NCBI GenBank assembly: GCA_032717465.1
Contig: CM064671.1
Location: forward strand, 56,929,394 to 56,993,393
Reading direction: 5' to 3'
Source of the DNA: Coenobita brevimanus
Lineage: Eukaryota > Arthropoda > Malacostraca > Decapoda > Coenobitidae
DNA length: 64,000 nt
Of the stretch, positions 14,540 through 25,089 are shown piece by piece (positions within the stretch are counted from its first letter, which is position 1; each line of letters opens with the position of its first letter). The translations under genes were made by a program, and so were the position numbers. Below the pieces are notes generated by a model. That model had not been told where the DNA came from. It saw only the letters and a list, made by a program, of their open reading frames with translations, and made no database searches.

Positions 14540-16675
14540 AGTGAACTTTCTGATCACCACTTGGTTGCGGTCAGAATCAAGGTCCAAGTAAAATAGAGAA
14601 ATAGAAGAAGGGAAAGACGGGAGGAAGGAGTAGATGCAAGGAGAGTGGAAAGGTTACAAAAGGTTGAGAAAAAGGCAGAATATATGAGAGAAGTGGGGGA
14701 ACGATTGGGTAAATATAGGCTGGAGCAGATGGGGGACGTGGAAGGTGTGTGCAAGATATTCACAGAAGAAATATGTGCAGCATGTGAGGTGGTGAGTGGG
14801 CTGAAGAGAAGACGAAATGAGGTGCAAGGAACAGTATGGTGGACTGAAGAATGAAGAGGTGAGACAGGCTGTGGCACAAAAGAATAAAGCATAAAATGAA
14901 TGGATGAGAAATAGGGGCGTGGAAGAAGTTAAGAGACGGAATGAATGGATGAGAAATAGGGGAGTGTTAGAGGTTAAGAGACGGAAGAGAGAGTTATATG
15001 TAGAATGGAAGAGAGAGGTGAAAAGATTAGTAAGAAGAGAGTGGATGAGGAATTTGGAAGGAATTTGAGTGTAAAATGGAGGGAATGTAAGAAAATGTTC
15101 TGGAAACAGGTAAAGCGAGTTGGATAGGGGGGAAATGAAGTTAGTTCAGAAGTGAAAGATAAAAATGGTAGATTACTAGTGGAGAAAGGAGAAAAAGTTA
15201 GCAGATTGAGAGAATACTTTAAGGAATTGTTGAATATAAAGAATAAAGGTAATGCGAGTAAAACTGGCTGGGGAATGGCTGGGAGAAGAAAGGAGTTGAG
15301 TCGACAGGATGAAGTAAGTCCAATGGAAGTTGTGGAAGCAATGAAGAAAGTCATAATGGGGAAAGGCCGAGGAATAGATGGAATGTGTGGTGAAATACTG
15401 AAGCATGGGGGGAAGATAGTAGTAGAATCGATGTGGAAGATGTACAGATTGGCCTGGGAGGGAGGTAGAGTCCCGGAGGATTGGATATCAGGTATAATTA
15501 TTCCCCTGTACAAAGGAAAAGGGGAAGAAGAAGTGTTTGGTAATCATAGGGGCATTTGTCTTCCTAGTGTGATAGGAAAAGTATATGGTAGAATACTTAT
15601 TGACAGAGTTATGGAAATAACAGAGGAATTAGTTGGAGAAGAACAGGGAGGTTTTAGGAAGGGAAGAGGTTGTGTAGATCAGATATTCATTCTTAGATCT
15701 TTAGTGGAAAAGATTCTAGAAAAGGGAAAGAAGTTATATGCAGCCTTCATGGATTTGGAGAAAGCATATGGCAGGGTGGATAGACAACGATTGTGGAAAG
15801 TATCAAGAATATATGGAGTAGATGGGAAGTTGCTGAATGCTGTGAAGAGTATGTCTGAGGGTGCTAAGGCTGCAGTGCGTGTGGGTTGTGAACTAAGTGA
15901 ATTTTTCTATTTGAAGGTTTAGTTGAAACAGTGAAGTGTCATGTCTCCAAGGCTGTTCAATCTGTATATGGATGGGGCTAGAAAAGAGATACAAGGTAGG
16001 GTAGTGGATGTTGGAGTGGCCCTAATGAGAGAGGACAGTGTTTGGAAATCCCCTGTACTGTTGTTTGCAGATGATAGTGTGTTGTTAAGTGAAGATGAAG
16101 GGAAGCTGCAAGGCTTGGTGGATGAATTTGGGAGAGTGTGTAAGAAACGGAATTTAAAGGTGAGTGTAGGGAAGAGTAAAGTACTGGTCTTCGAGAGAAG
16201 TGAAGTCAGTGAATGTATAGTGAGGTTGGATGAGGAGGAAATGGAAAATGTGAATACCTTTAAGTACTTGGGTAGTGTGATGAGTAAGGATGGAAGTTTC
16301 GAGGGTGAAGAGCTTGAAAGGGTACAACAAGGAAGAAAGAGTGCTGGTTCCTTGAAAGCAGTAACAAAAGACAGGAAAGTGACCATGGAAGTCAAAAAGT
16401 TACTACATGACAGTATCGTGATACCAACTCTAACGTATGGAAGTGAAGCTTGGACCTTGTTGGAGGGACACAAGTCAGGAGTGAGAGCAGTGGAAATGAG
16501 TTATTTGAGAGGAGCCTGTGGAGTCACATGGAGAGACAGACTGAAAAATGAGGAAGTGAAGGAGTGTTGTGGTGTGGATGTGGATGAGATAGGAAGCATT
16601 AGGAGAAACACATTGAGGAGGTTTGGCCATGTAGAGAGGATGGAGAGTGAGAGGCTGACGAAGAGATGTGTGTGA
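14540..16675 (+). pseudogene. RTE-A reverse transcriptase, broken by a few stops
   Basis: The long blocks at 14645-14854, 15152-15922 and 15941-16675 share one frame, so much of the protein is readable. After the terminal SDHHLVAV of the endonuclease comes a linker with KMYRLAWEGGRVPEDW and IIIPLYKGKGEEE. RT motifs follow: GGFRKGRGCVDQIF (about 15648-15690), AFMDLEKAYGRVDR (about 15742-15785) and FADDSVLLSEDE (about 16063-16098) with both catalytic Asp present. The C-terminal end has YGSEAWTL, GHVERMESERLTK and, in another frame, the GRGRPREGW block. The QGCVM motif region has two stops at 15920 and 15935 where the copy at 46469-48000 is open, so this copy is dead. Confidence 0.85.
14895..14984 (+). 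repeat. 45-bp in-frame tandem duplication inside RTE-A
   Basis: Two adjacent 45-bp units (14895-14939 and 14940-14984) begin AATGAATGGATGAGAAATAG and end AAGAGACGG, with four or so differences. The length is 15 codons, so the duplication keeps the frame in the linker between endonuclease and RT. Confidence 0.85.
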
Positions 16676-16861
16676 GTGAGGTGGAGGGGAGGTAGAGGGA
16701 GGGGGAGGCCAAGGGAGGGATGGAGTGGAGAGGTATATGAGAGAGGGGTGTGTGAGCTGGGAGCAGGGCAGTTAAATGGCGGGGGACAAGGCGACGTGGA
16801 GGCGATTTGTTTGTGGCCACCCCATATGCGATTAAGCCAACAGACAATAGATAGACAGATA

Positions 16862-17826
16862 GTGTAAGAGTGGGAAATACTGTGAGTGATTGGTTTCCTG
16901 TGAAAGTGGGGCTGCAGCAGGGAAGTGTGATGTCGCCTTGGTTGTTTAATATTTATATGCATGGTGTTGTAAGGGAGGTGAATGCAAGAGTGTTAGGTGG
17001 AGGTCTGAGTCTTGTGAATGTTGAAGGTAGAGTGTGGAATCTGATGAAGCTGCTGTTTACGGATGATACTGCACTGGTGGCTGATTCAGAGGAGAGATTG
17101 AGACAGTTGGTAGAGGAATTTGGGTGGATGTGTGAAAGGAGGAAACTGAAAGTAAATGAGAATAAGAGTAAAGTGATGAAGTGTACAAGGTTGGTAGACG
17201 GTAGGAGGATGAATGTAATTTTGAATGGTGAGTTGCTTGAGGAGGTAGAGTGTTGTAAGCATTTAGGGTCACATGTTACTGTGGATGGAAGAATAGATGC
17301 AGAAGTGAAGTTTAGAATGAATGAGGTAGGAAAGGTGCTGGAAGGAATGAAAAAAAAAATGTTTTGATGTCGATCACTTAGAATGGATATAAAGAGAAGG
17401 CTGTATGAAGGTGTTGTGGTACCGACTGCATCATATGCGGCTGAAACATGAAATATGGGTGCAGCAGAGAGGAAAAATTTGAATGTAATGGAGATGAGGT
17501 GTCTGAGGAATATGTATGGAATAACGCGTATAGATCGAGTGAGAAATGATGAAGTTCGAAGGAAAGCTGAAGTTGTGCGGGAGATGGCTGATGGAGTTGA
17601 GCAGAAGGTGTTGCATTTGTTTGGGCAAATGGAGAGATTGGATAATAAGCGATTGGTGAAAAAAACAACTAGATCGGATGTGAGACGTGTAATGCTGAGA
17701 ACAAGACCACAAATAGGATGAATGTACAGTGTGAACAGAGCGCTGGATGCGAAAAGGATGTCTTTTGAGCAAGGAAGAGTGACTGTGCCTGATAGAAATG
17801 ATTGGAGAGAATTTGTGAATGAATAA
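16862..17826 (+). pseudogene. RTE-B C-terminal RT part
   Basis: Resumes exactly where the left half stops. It has DWFPVKVGLQQGSVMSPWLF (RT motif B), then a catalytic box reading FTDDTALVADSEE near 17056-17095, where the usual small residue before DD is Thr, a variant of the YADD motif. A further shifted frame from 17455 encodes the C-terminal block with NLNVMEMRCLRNMYG and RIDRVRNDEVRRK. An A run at about 17349-17359 coincides with the frame change. The corresponding region of the copy at 19554-20408 is open and cleaner. Confidence 0.85.
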
Positions 17827-18148
17827 ATGATGACACAGCCCTGAGGGGATATTCTCCCGCATTTGGTCTGATAAGGTGATCAGGTCAGGTGCGGGTAAGG
17901 GGATGGGTCCATTATGATGTGGCAGGGGTAAACCAGCTCTGCTGTCGGGCCCTGCTGTAGATGTCATTGATTGCACTGTGCAGTTGACCCTCCTGCGGTG
18001 AGCATCTGTCCTTTCTCCCTTTGGGGCTAAGAATCGAATGAATGTGTCTGAGTGGAAGACTAAATTGAGGGTGTGTTGTCCTGTCTCGGCTACCTCCCTT
18101 TCCTTGGGGGAAGCAGCCTAGGTATATAGATAGATAGATAGAGACTTT
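17827..18148 (+). mobile_element. RTE-B 3' untranslated region and GATA tail
   Basis: Shares nearly all of its sequence with 20069-20408, including CCCTGAGGGGATATTCTCCC, the GCTGTCGGGCCCTGCTGT block and CTCCCTTTCCTTGGGGGAA. It ends in TATAGATAGATAGATAGA. The strong conservation between copies suggests a 3' sequence recognised by the element's own RT. Confidence 0.8.
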
Positions 18149-18639
18149 CTGAATTGGGATGATTATGTAGCTTCATGAGCGCCTGTATTGCGATTTTTTT
18201 TTTTTTTTTTTTGGCCGGTGTTTTTTGTATGAAATTCTATTCAGCTTGGAAGCTTTTTTGAACTGGAAAGATCAGATACAGCTTTCATAAACCCCTTCAT
18301 TACAAGGGTGTTCTCCTCATAACGTCATATTTTTGTCACTGAACTGAAGGAGCTGACTTCAGAAAGTATGCTCCTGCCTGTATGCTCCTGCCTAAGAAAT
18401 GTACATGGTTCAAAGCATTCGGGCGACTGCCGTAAGCTTTGTATATGCAGAAATAAACACTGGTAACTATATGCGACTGTAAAAACTCTTAAGTAGACAA
18501 GCTTATATTTTTGGTGGTAGTTGGTAATGTATTTACTGATACATCTATATCGCAACTGTAAGACCTCGAGTTTGAGTTTCAAGCAGGTCAGACTCTTGGG
18601 GAAAAAAGTTTCTCCCTTCTCCCTTTTCAATGAGCAGCA

Positions 18640-19553
18640 CTTTTTTTTTTTTTTTAAATAAAACAGAGGAGGGAGAAACATATGAATAAAAAAAATCCAT
18701 TCACCACAATACTGGTGTCCATCAGTCATAAAAAATCTATAACAGTTGAACTTGAACAGCTGTAAGTTGAAGTCTGGGGGGAAACGACTCTGGTGGAGCG
18801 AGTTCCAAAGAGATGCAATTCGAGAAATAAAAAAATTTCTGATGGAAGTTCTGCAATACGGCAGTGTGAACATTCCAGTCATGAGCGCTACCAGATACCC
18901 ATGTAACGCAGGGGAAGGCATGGAGAGGTGGCTCAATAAATGCCACTTTGTCTGAACATTTGCCATAAAAGCATCTATTAAATAATCCAAGGGAGACAAC
19001 ATTCCTTCTTACCTCTAGGGTAGTTTATTTGTAATAGCATGATTATTCATGATTCTTACAGCTTTTTTCTGAATTTTGTCTAGTTGTTTAGTTCAACCTC
19101 TCCACATCCATTCCACAGGGGAGAGAAATATTGAAGCTGAGAGCTCACATGACTCTTATAAATTATAGCTAACTGATCGTCAGTGAAGAAAGTACGGACT
19201 CTGTACGATAATCCATTTTTTTTTTTTTTTTTTTTGCGGTTTTAACAAATGATATGACATGTGAGGTCCAGCTGAGGGTATTAAGCAAAACACCGAGAAT
19301 ATCAATACTTTTGGAGATAGGAATATTAACAGCACTGAAAGTAGTATAGGACTCTAGCAATATCTGTCTATTGGTAAACTGTATACCGGTATATTTTGTT
19401 TTACTAGTATTAAATGAGACAAGGTTATCTTGTCCCCATTCAGTGATCTCAGATAAGTCTTCCTTTATGGAGATGGCCTTAATGAGTTGTGAGTTACAGA
19501 TATTAAACTGTGTGAATGGATGTTTTAGTGAAAAGGAACATTTAGGGATCTGA
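18640..19553 (-). mobile_element. J-family (jockey-superfamily) 3' fragment, uninterrupted copy
   Basis: Antisense to 42060-43400. On the minus strand it reads NIPISKSIDILGVLL, then (broken) the YRTSIRNFF, SRIASLWNSLHQSRFPP and LFKFNCYRFFM blocks that match the J copies at 41267-43406 and 45026-48740. The 3' end is a poly(A) tail, seen as T's at 18641-18655. A T run at 19218-19235 has replaced about 14 bp that encode SKKLG in the sister copy. At 19390-19402 the sequence crosses, without a break, the point where both other J copies carry an RTE-A insertion. Confidence 0.85.
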
Positions 19554-20408
19554 ATAAATGAATAAATGAAGTAGGAAAGGTGCTGGGAGGAATGAAAAAA
19601 ATGTTTAAATGTCGTTCGCTTAGAATGGATGTAAAGAGAAGGCTGTATGAGGGTGTTGTGGTACCGACTGCATTATATGGGGCTGAAACATGGAATATGG
19701 GTGTAGCAGAGAGGAAAAGTTTGAATGTAATGGAGATGAGATGTCTGAGGAGTATGTGTCGAGTGACGCGTATGGATCGAGTGCGAAATGATGAAGTGCG
19801 AAGGAGAACTGGAGTTGTTCGGGAGATGGCTGGTAGAGTTGAGCAGAGGGTGTTGCAATGGTTTGGGCATATGGAGAGAATGGATAATGAGCGATTGGTG
19901 AAAAAGATAACTAGATCTGATGTGAGAGGTGTAAGACTGAGAGGAAGACCACGAATAGGATGGATGGACAGTGTGAAGAGAGCGCTGGATGCGAGAGGGA
20001 TGTCTGTTGAGCAAGGAAGAGTGGCTGTGCGTGACAGAAATAAATGGAGAGAAATTGTGAATGAATAAGTGATGACGCAGCCCTGAGGGGATATTCTCCC
20101 GCATTTGGTCTGATCAGCTAGTCGGGTCAGGTGCGGGTAAGGGGATGGGTCTGTTATGATATGGCAGGGGTAAACCAGTTCTGCTGTCGGGCCCTGCTGT
20201 GGATGTCACTGATTGCATTGCGCTGTTGACCCTTGTGCGGTGTGATGCGGTGAGGATCTGTCCGTTCTCCCCTTTGGGGCTAAGATGCGAATGAATGTGT
20301 TTGAATGGATGAGTAAATGGAGAGTGAGTCGTCCTGTCTCGGCTACCTCCCTTTCCTTGGGGGAAACAGCCTAGGTATATAGATAGATAGATATAGATAG
20401 ATAGAATA
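19554..20408 (+). mobile_element. RTE-B copy 2, 5'-truncated
   Basis: The 3' third of RTE-B: C-terminal coding end, complete 3' untranslated region, and a tail of TATAGATAGATAGATATAGATAG. It abuts the 5' end of the antisense J fragment. It is closely similar to 17330-18148 but with fewer lesions, so it is probably a younger copy. Confidence 0.9.
19580..20068 (+). pseudogene. RTE-B C-terminal region of RT protein, open but 5'-truncated
   Basis: An uninterrupted 162-codon frame running to the natural stop at 20066. It lacks the catalytic RT core. What remains is the C-terminal region characteristic of RTE/BovB-like proteins: VPTALYGAETWNMGV, NVMEMRCLRSMCRVTRMDR, WFGHMERMDNERLVKK, RGVRLRGRPRIGWMDS and, at the end, VAVRDRNKWREIVNE. 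The first Met shown is internal to the original protein. It has no catalytic domain and no promoter of its own. Confidence 0.8.
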
Positions 20409-20585
20409 TAACAACGACAGTTGTGGATCGTATCCAAGTAATTATTGGGAAATAGTAAAAATGAAGATTTTGTTTTCCATTCGATTATTCTTAACCAAAG
20501 ATTTCATCTTTTTCTCTATTATCCATTGATCCCAGTTGAAATAGATTTTTCAGTCGTATACTGTATTATGAACAGCGATTTGCAT

Positions 20586-20655
20586 GGTGACATGCAGAGG
20601 TGTATGGCAAATAGGAGGACTACTGGGCCTTGAGAGCAGGTCGTGAAGCCTATAC

Positions 20656-20657
<2 letters not shown>
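20586..20657 (+). mobile_element. SINE-1 3' fragment
   Basis: GTGACATG, GAGGTGTATGG and GGAGGACTACTGGGCCTTGA, then GTGAAGCCTATACCCA, match the reverse complement of 3590-3665. The end is joined to a (TA)n array instead of poly(A). Confidence 0.75.

Positions 20658-20704
<47 letters not shown>
20658..20704. repeat. (TA)n microsatellite
   Basis: About 23 TA units, directly following a SINE-1 3' end. Confidence 0.95.
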
Positions 20705-20708
<4 letters not shown>

Positions 20709-21148
20709 CTGCTCAGGTAGGAGTGGGTCTGTGAGACCCCCCCCATCCCATTGTCTAGTTCACTCATTTCTACATACCCGGGAGCCCTGTTCTCAGTAGC
20801 TTCCTAGCTTTGTGTATCCATGCAAGGGGTGAGGGAGTTAATTCAAACCTTCTCTCCATTTCCCCCGTATGAGGGTGGTTTTATATGTTACGTGTCTGTG
20901 AGACCCAGCTCTTCCTGAGGTGTGTGGGGTTTTTGTAGTCCCTGATCGCAGATAAAATTGCAGTCTGGCATCCCCTCTTCACATCTAGGAGCACCATCCC
21001 ATACCATGCTATGGAACCACCCAAGCAACCATTCAGATTTTTTGTTTTTCATTTTTTTTAATATTTTACTGTTTTTTCTACAGTTTTGTTTTCAAATTAA
21101 AAAAAAAAATGAGCAGTTAATATTTTTAATGATTGTGTTGCGGAAACA
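20705..21148. other. Unassigned DNA
   Basis: No gene or known repeat recognised; the phrase GGTCTGTGAGACCC recurs in part (20726-20740 and 20903-20914). Confidence 0.4.
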
Positions 21149-21152
21149 TTAA

Positions 21153-22631
21153 CCCCTCCGTGGCCGGAGGCCCGGAATTTTCTGTGCTCGCCAGGCTGAC
21201 ACCGAGGCCATTTTTAGAAGTTTCGAAAATTGATTTTTTTTTTCTTGCCATATTGAAGAGGAAATTCAGATGCAGCTAACAGTGCAAATCCCAGCTTCCT
21301 AGACGCATTTTATGGCTTGCAATAGAGCGCGGAAGTTGCAGAAATATTGGCAACCGTTATCGCCGCCCAGGGGCGCTGCCGCAACTGGGAAGGTTTTGTT
21401 ATTTTTTTTTTTTAACGAATGGTGCTGAAATGTTGTGCATATATGAGATATGATGATATCGAATGATTTCGGTACATAATCTGTTAGGAAGGACTGGAAA
21501 AAAAAATTATGAATATTTTTTTCAATTTTTTGATATATAATATGTTTATGGTAGTTTCGAGTTATTTTTTTTTTTTTGTTATCGTTGTGCCCATGCTTGG
21601 AAAAGGGAGCGAAAGAGTTGAATTTTCGGTCCTAAATGAGAAAACTGCTCGCCCTCCAAGGTTAGACTCTGACACAGGAGAATAAAGAGGAGGGTCAGAT
21701 CCGATTAGCAATGTCGAAGTTGAGTCGCAACTTCGAGCTCCCACACCACGAGCTTGGCTAAAAATAGAATCGTAATGCAGTTTCAAAAGTCTGATTATTA
21801 CGAATACAGATATAAAGCAGAATTGAATATGTTTACAGACAGAGGAAAACGTATTTTTTCCGTAATAACATGTTCATCTTTCTCTATCATTTTACGTTCA
21901 TCTTTATCATTTTACCTTGTTATTTTCGCATTATATATTGCTGTCTAGTAAAAAGGGTGGTTGTGTGTGTTTTGCATGCGAGGAAAAAGATTGTATTTTC
22001 TGTCTGGGTCGAGATAATGGGTGTAACTATATGGGTCTAGGCATGGCCATGAGCGAAAAAATCGTACATCCACTCGTCATGACAGCAGGCAGTGAACTGA
22101 CAGATGATATGTGAGAGGGTGAAGTCAAGGTCAGTCTCATGTCCCAGATTTTCTTTCACTCCCCGAAGGTTTTCACGATTTTCTATAAGTTGCACTGCAT
22201 CAAATGATCCAAACCATTAGAGCAAACCTGAGCAAATAAGTAAAGATACCAAGACAAAAATGTATTTTTGACTTATTATCATGTCTTTTTTGTATGTGCC
22301 TGTATAACTTCCTAATCGTAAACGGGTGGTTGTGTGTGTTTTGCAAGAGAGGACAACGATGATATGTTCTCCCTGGGTCGAGATAATGGGTGTAGTTGTG
22401 CTTGTTTAGGCATGGCTAGGAGTGAAAAAATCGAAAATCTACTCATCACAGCAGCAGGGCTTTGAACTGCTTGATGGGGTGTATGGGAGTATAGTATAGG
22501 TCAGTGTGAAGGCGTTCAGAACGTTCGTTCACTTCCCAAAAATTTTTGCAGTTTTTTATAGGCCGCACTCAAACGATGCCGGCGGCCATTGATCGGCTAA
22601 ACGTCATTTGATGCCGGCGGCCACGGAGGGG
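21153..22631. mobile_element. PB-N, non-autonomous piggyBac element with perfect TTAA duplications
   Basis: Flanked by TTAA at 21149-21152 and 22632-22635. The ends are perfect inverted repeats: CCCCTCCGTGGCCG at the left and CGGCCACGGAGGGG at the right. The left 900 bp is similar to 32284-33060 and the right 130 bp is similar to 36262-36391, so this is an internally deleted relative of PB1. An internal near-repeat occurs (GGTTGTGTGTGTTTTGCA at 21958 and 22326). No transposase frame is present; it would need PB1-type transposase in trans. Confidence 0.92.
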
Positions 22632-22748
22632 TTAAATATGTTACTCTGCTTTCAGTATTGGAATACACGAAACATAAGCATTATTCCCAAATTTTTATAT
22701 TTGTGGGTCCGAGGGACCCATGTCTACCTTCTATGCAACACGGACTGA

Positions 22749-22804
22749 CCTCTACTTAAGGAGGCATATATCTATATCTATATCTATCTATCTATATCTA
22801 TCTA

Positions 22805-22845
<41 letters not shown>

Positions 22846-22859
22846 TATATATCTATCTA

Positions 22860-22894
<35 letters not shown>

Positions 22895-22895
22895 A

Positions 22896-22940
<45 letters not shown>

Positions 22941-22954
22941 TATATATCTATCTA

Positions 22955-22992
<38 letters not shown>
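22749..22992. repeat. Compound TA/TATC microsatellite
   Basis: About 240 bp of (TA)n blocks interrupted by CTATCTAT units. Two long blocks contain TATACTATATATCTATCTAT at 22842-22861 and 22936-22955, so part of the array was duplicated. It directly abuts the 3' end of the antisense RTE-C. Confidence 0.95.
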
Positions 22993-22993
<1 letters not shown>

Positions 22994-23269
22994 TCATCAT
23001 CCGGACCTCCTTTCCCACCCAAGGGCAGGGTGAGGAGTAGCAATGTCCAGACAGCCCAAAATTGCCCAAGCCAATGGGCCACGCTTCCATTCACTCATCA
23101 TTCAAGCCCCGAGAATCCTGGCTCTATCGGATACGCCAAAAACATTCACCACGTTCAGTAACTTCACCTAATCATATCCGACAGAGTCAATCCAAACACT
23201 GCCACATTAAAAAGGGGTGCCAAAAATCCCTGACCATGCACTTCTCCTCACAAAATTCATCCAGCCACC

Positions 23270-24757
23270 TCAATCTCCTGTCAGTTCCCTAGCCTCACCG
23301 ACTTCCAAACCTCTCATCCTCACACATTCATCCACCATATCTCTCCACCTTCTCCTTGGCCTACCTCGCCTCCTCCCTCCTTCGAATTTGCTCAGATATA
23401 CCTTCTTCACCACTCTATTGTTATCCATTCTCTCCACATGACCATACCATCTCAGTACACTCTCTTGAGTTCTGGTGTCCACTGACTTCCTCACTCTGCA
23501 TCTTTCACGAATCACATTATTTCGTATCCTATCCACCCTCTGTACTCCACATACATTCCTCAGCAGTCCCATCTCCACTTCTCTTACTCTTGACTTTTCA
23601 TTTTCATGCCACACCATAGTCTCACATCCATATGTTAAAGTTGGCACTAACACTCCATGTAAGCCTCGTGCAACTGCAACACTCAAGCCTCTGTTTCTTA
23701 TCAAGGCCTTCATTGCACCAGCTACTTTTCTTCCTTGTGTTACTCTACGTTCAACTTCTTTTGCACATTTTCCTCTCTTTTCTATCACTGTATCCAGGTA
23801 TTTGAAGTCTCTCAACAATTCCAGTCTCTCTCCATTCACTGTTACATTGCACTGGGAGTCACCTTCTCTCTCAGTAACCATCACTTTACTCTTTTCTTCA
23901 TTTACTCTCAAGGAATGATGTTTACAGACATCAGCAAAACTCTGCACTAGCCTACCATCATCAGCATACAACAAATTTGAGATATTCCATCCATCACCAT
24001 TCATTGTCAATGCCATCCCTCTCTCCATTACTCGTGTTTTTACTTCTCTTATCACCCCATCCATATATACATTGAACAACCACAGGGACATCACACAACC
24101 TTGTCGCACGCCCACACTGATCGTGAACCATTCACTTAGATGCCCATTCACCCTGACACATGCTTCACTACCATCATAAAAACTATTGACGGCACCTAGC
24201 AGCTTACCCTCTACACCGTACATGCGCAAAACTTTCCACAATCCTTCTCTGTCCACTTTGTCATATGCTTTTTCCAGATCCATGAATGCCATAAACACCT
24301 TATGTTCCTTCTCACAAGCGTTCTGTACTATCTGTCTCACTGCAAATATTTGGTCCACACATCCTCTCCCACTCCTATAGCCACCCTGTTCATCACTCAC
24401 TAGGACTTCTGATATCTCTCGTACTTTCTCTGTAATAATTATTCCATATACCATCCCTACCACACTCAGTAAGCTTATGCCATGATAATTCTTGCACTCA
24501 CTTCATTTACCTTTATTTTTGTACAGGGGTACAATCACAGCCTTTTTCCACTCTGCAGGCACAGTTTCACTTATCCATGCCTTCTTACATATCTCCAACA
24601 AGCACTTCATTCCATTCTGTTCACTACATTTAAGCATCTCTGCATACACCTCATCAACCCCAGCTGCTTTCCCATTTTTCAGCCGCTTCACAGCACTCTT
24701 CACCTGTGTGAGTGTCACGTACCCTGGCACTGCATTCCTTCTCTGCACACCCCCAAA
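23270..24757 (-). pseudogene. RTE-C reverse transcriptase, one in-frame stop
   Basis: About 496 codons stay in one frame with a single TGA at 24503-24505, so the domain is nearly intact. In order: KRLKNGKAAGVDEVYAEML, KKAVIVPLYKNKGK, GGYRSGRGCVDQIFAVRQI, AFMDLEKAYDKVDREGLW (first catalytic Asp), GVRQGCVMSLWLFNVYMDG, LLYADDGRLVQSFADVC, then YGCETMVW, WYGHVERMDNNRVVKK and RRRGRPRRRWRDMVDE. The YADD box runs straight into RLVQSF. Its relatives have about a dozen more residues after DD, so a small in-frame deletion probably removed them. It was once a target-primed reverse transcriptase and is now inactive. Confidence 0.85.
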
Positions 24758-24763
24758 ACCAAT

Positions 24764-24900
24764 CAGTCGCTCTCGTGAGGTCAGTCGCTCTCGTGAGGCT
24801 AGAGTCGCTCTCGTGAGGCCACAGTCGCTCTCGTGAGGTCAGTCGCTCTCGTGAGGCTAGAGTCGCTCTCGTGAGGCCACAGTCGCTCTCGTGAGGCCAG
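24764..24900 (+). promoter_or_regulatory. Tandem repeat array in the CR1-1 5' untranslated region
   Basis: Seven copies of AGTCGCTCTCGTGAGG start at 24765, 24783, 24803, 24823, 24841, 24861 and 24881. Spacings are 18, 20, 20, 18, 20, 20, so a 58-bp three-unit block is itself repeated twice. After the array come looser GTGATCCGTGATAGTG-like repeats up to the ORF1 start at 25090. Tandem 5' monomers act as promoters in some mammalian L1 elements; a promoter role here is an inference from position only. Confidence 0.6.
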
Positions 24901-25089
24901 TCAGCTCAGACGTGCTAGAGACCTGTGGTAGTGTTGTGCTAGTGTGCTTTAGTGATCTGTGATAGTGGTTGTGTTAGTGTGTTGTAGTGATCAGCGATAG
25001 TGCTGTGCTAGTGATCCGTGAGTGTGTGTGTTGTGGTGACCCGTAGTGACCCGTGATAGTGTGTGCTACCTTGTGTGAACTAGTGCGTA

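Larger units (their letters stand above)
14523..16861 (+). mobile_element. RTE-A copy nested inside RTE-B
   Basis: Insertion of 2339 bp flanked by a perfect 9-bp duplication, GTGTAAGAG at 14514-14522 and 16862-16870. The left end is a 5' truncation just before the SDHHLV motif of the endonuclease. The right end is the family tail GACAATAGATAGACAGATA. Taking the insertion out restores the RTE-B reading from ACVR to VGNTVSDW. Target duplication, 5' truncation and a GATA-like 3' tail are what target-primed reverse transcription leaves. Confidence 0.9.
12822..18148 (+). mobile_element. RTE-B non-LTR retrotransposon, interrupted by RTE-A
   Basis: An APE-type non-LTR element of about 3 kb whose two halves (12822-14522 and 16862-18148) are split by a nested RTE-A bounded by GTGTAAGAG repeats. 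The left half carries an endonuclease, a basic linker and the first RT motifs. The right half carries the rest of the RT, the C-terminal region, and a 3' untranslated region of about 320 bp ending in CCTAGGTATATAGATAGATAG. The 3' half matches a second copy at 19554-20408 throughout, including the tail. The order endonuclease, RT, then GHVERM-like and GRPRIGW-like C-terminal motifs fits the RTE/BovB type, but the clade call is by eye. Many stops and frameshifts make it inactive. Confidence 0.85.

Noticed and set aside
21149..22635. A coding transposon
   Set aside because: No frame inside PB-N shows transposase motifs; it is non-autonomous.
22720..23040. Long open frame over TA/TATC repeats (Tyr-Ile repeats); similar frames at 20519-20767, 30280-30651, 41190-41516, 43105-43572
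   Set aside because: These arise because (TA)n has no stop in some frames; the parts outside the arrays belong to transposons or are random.
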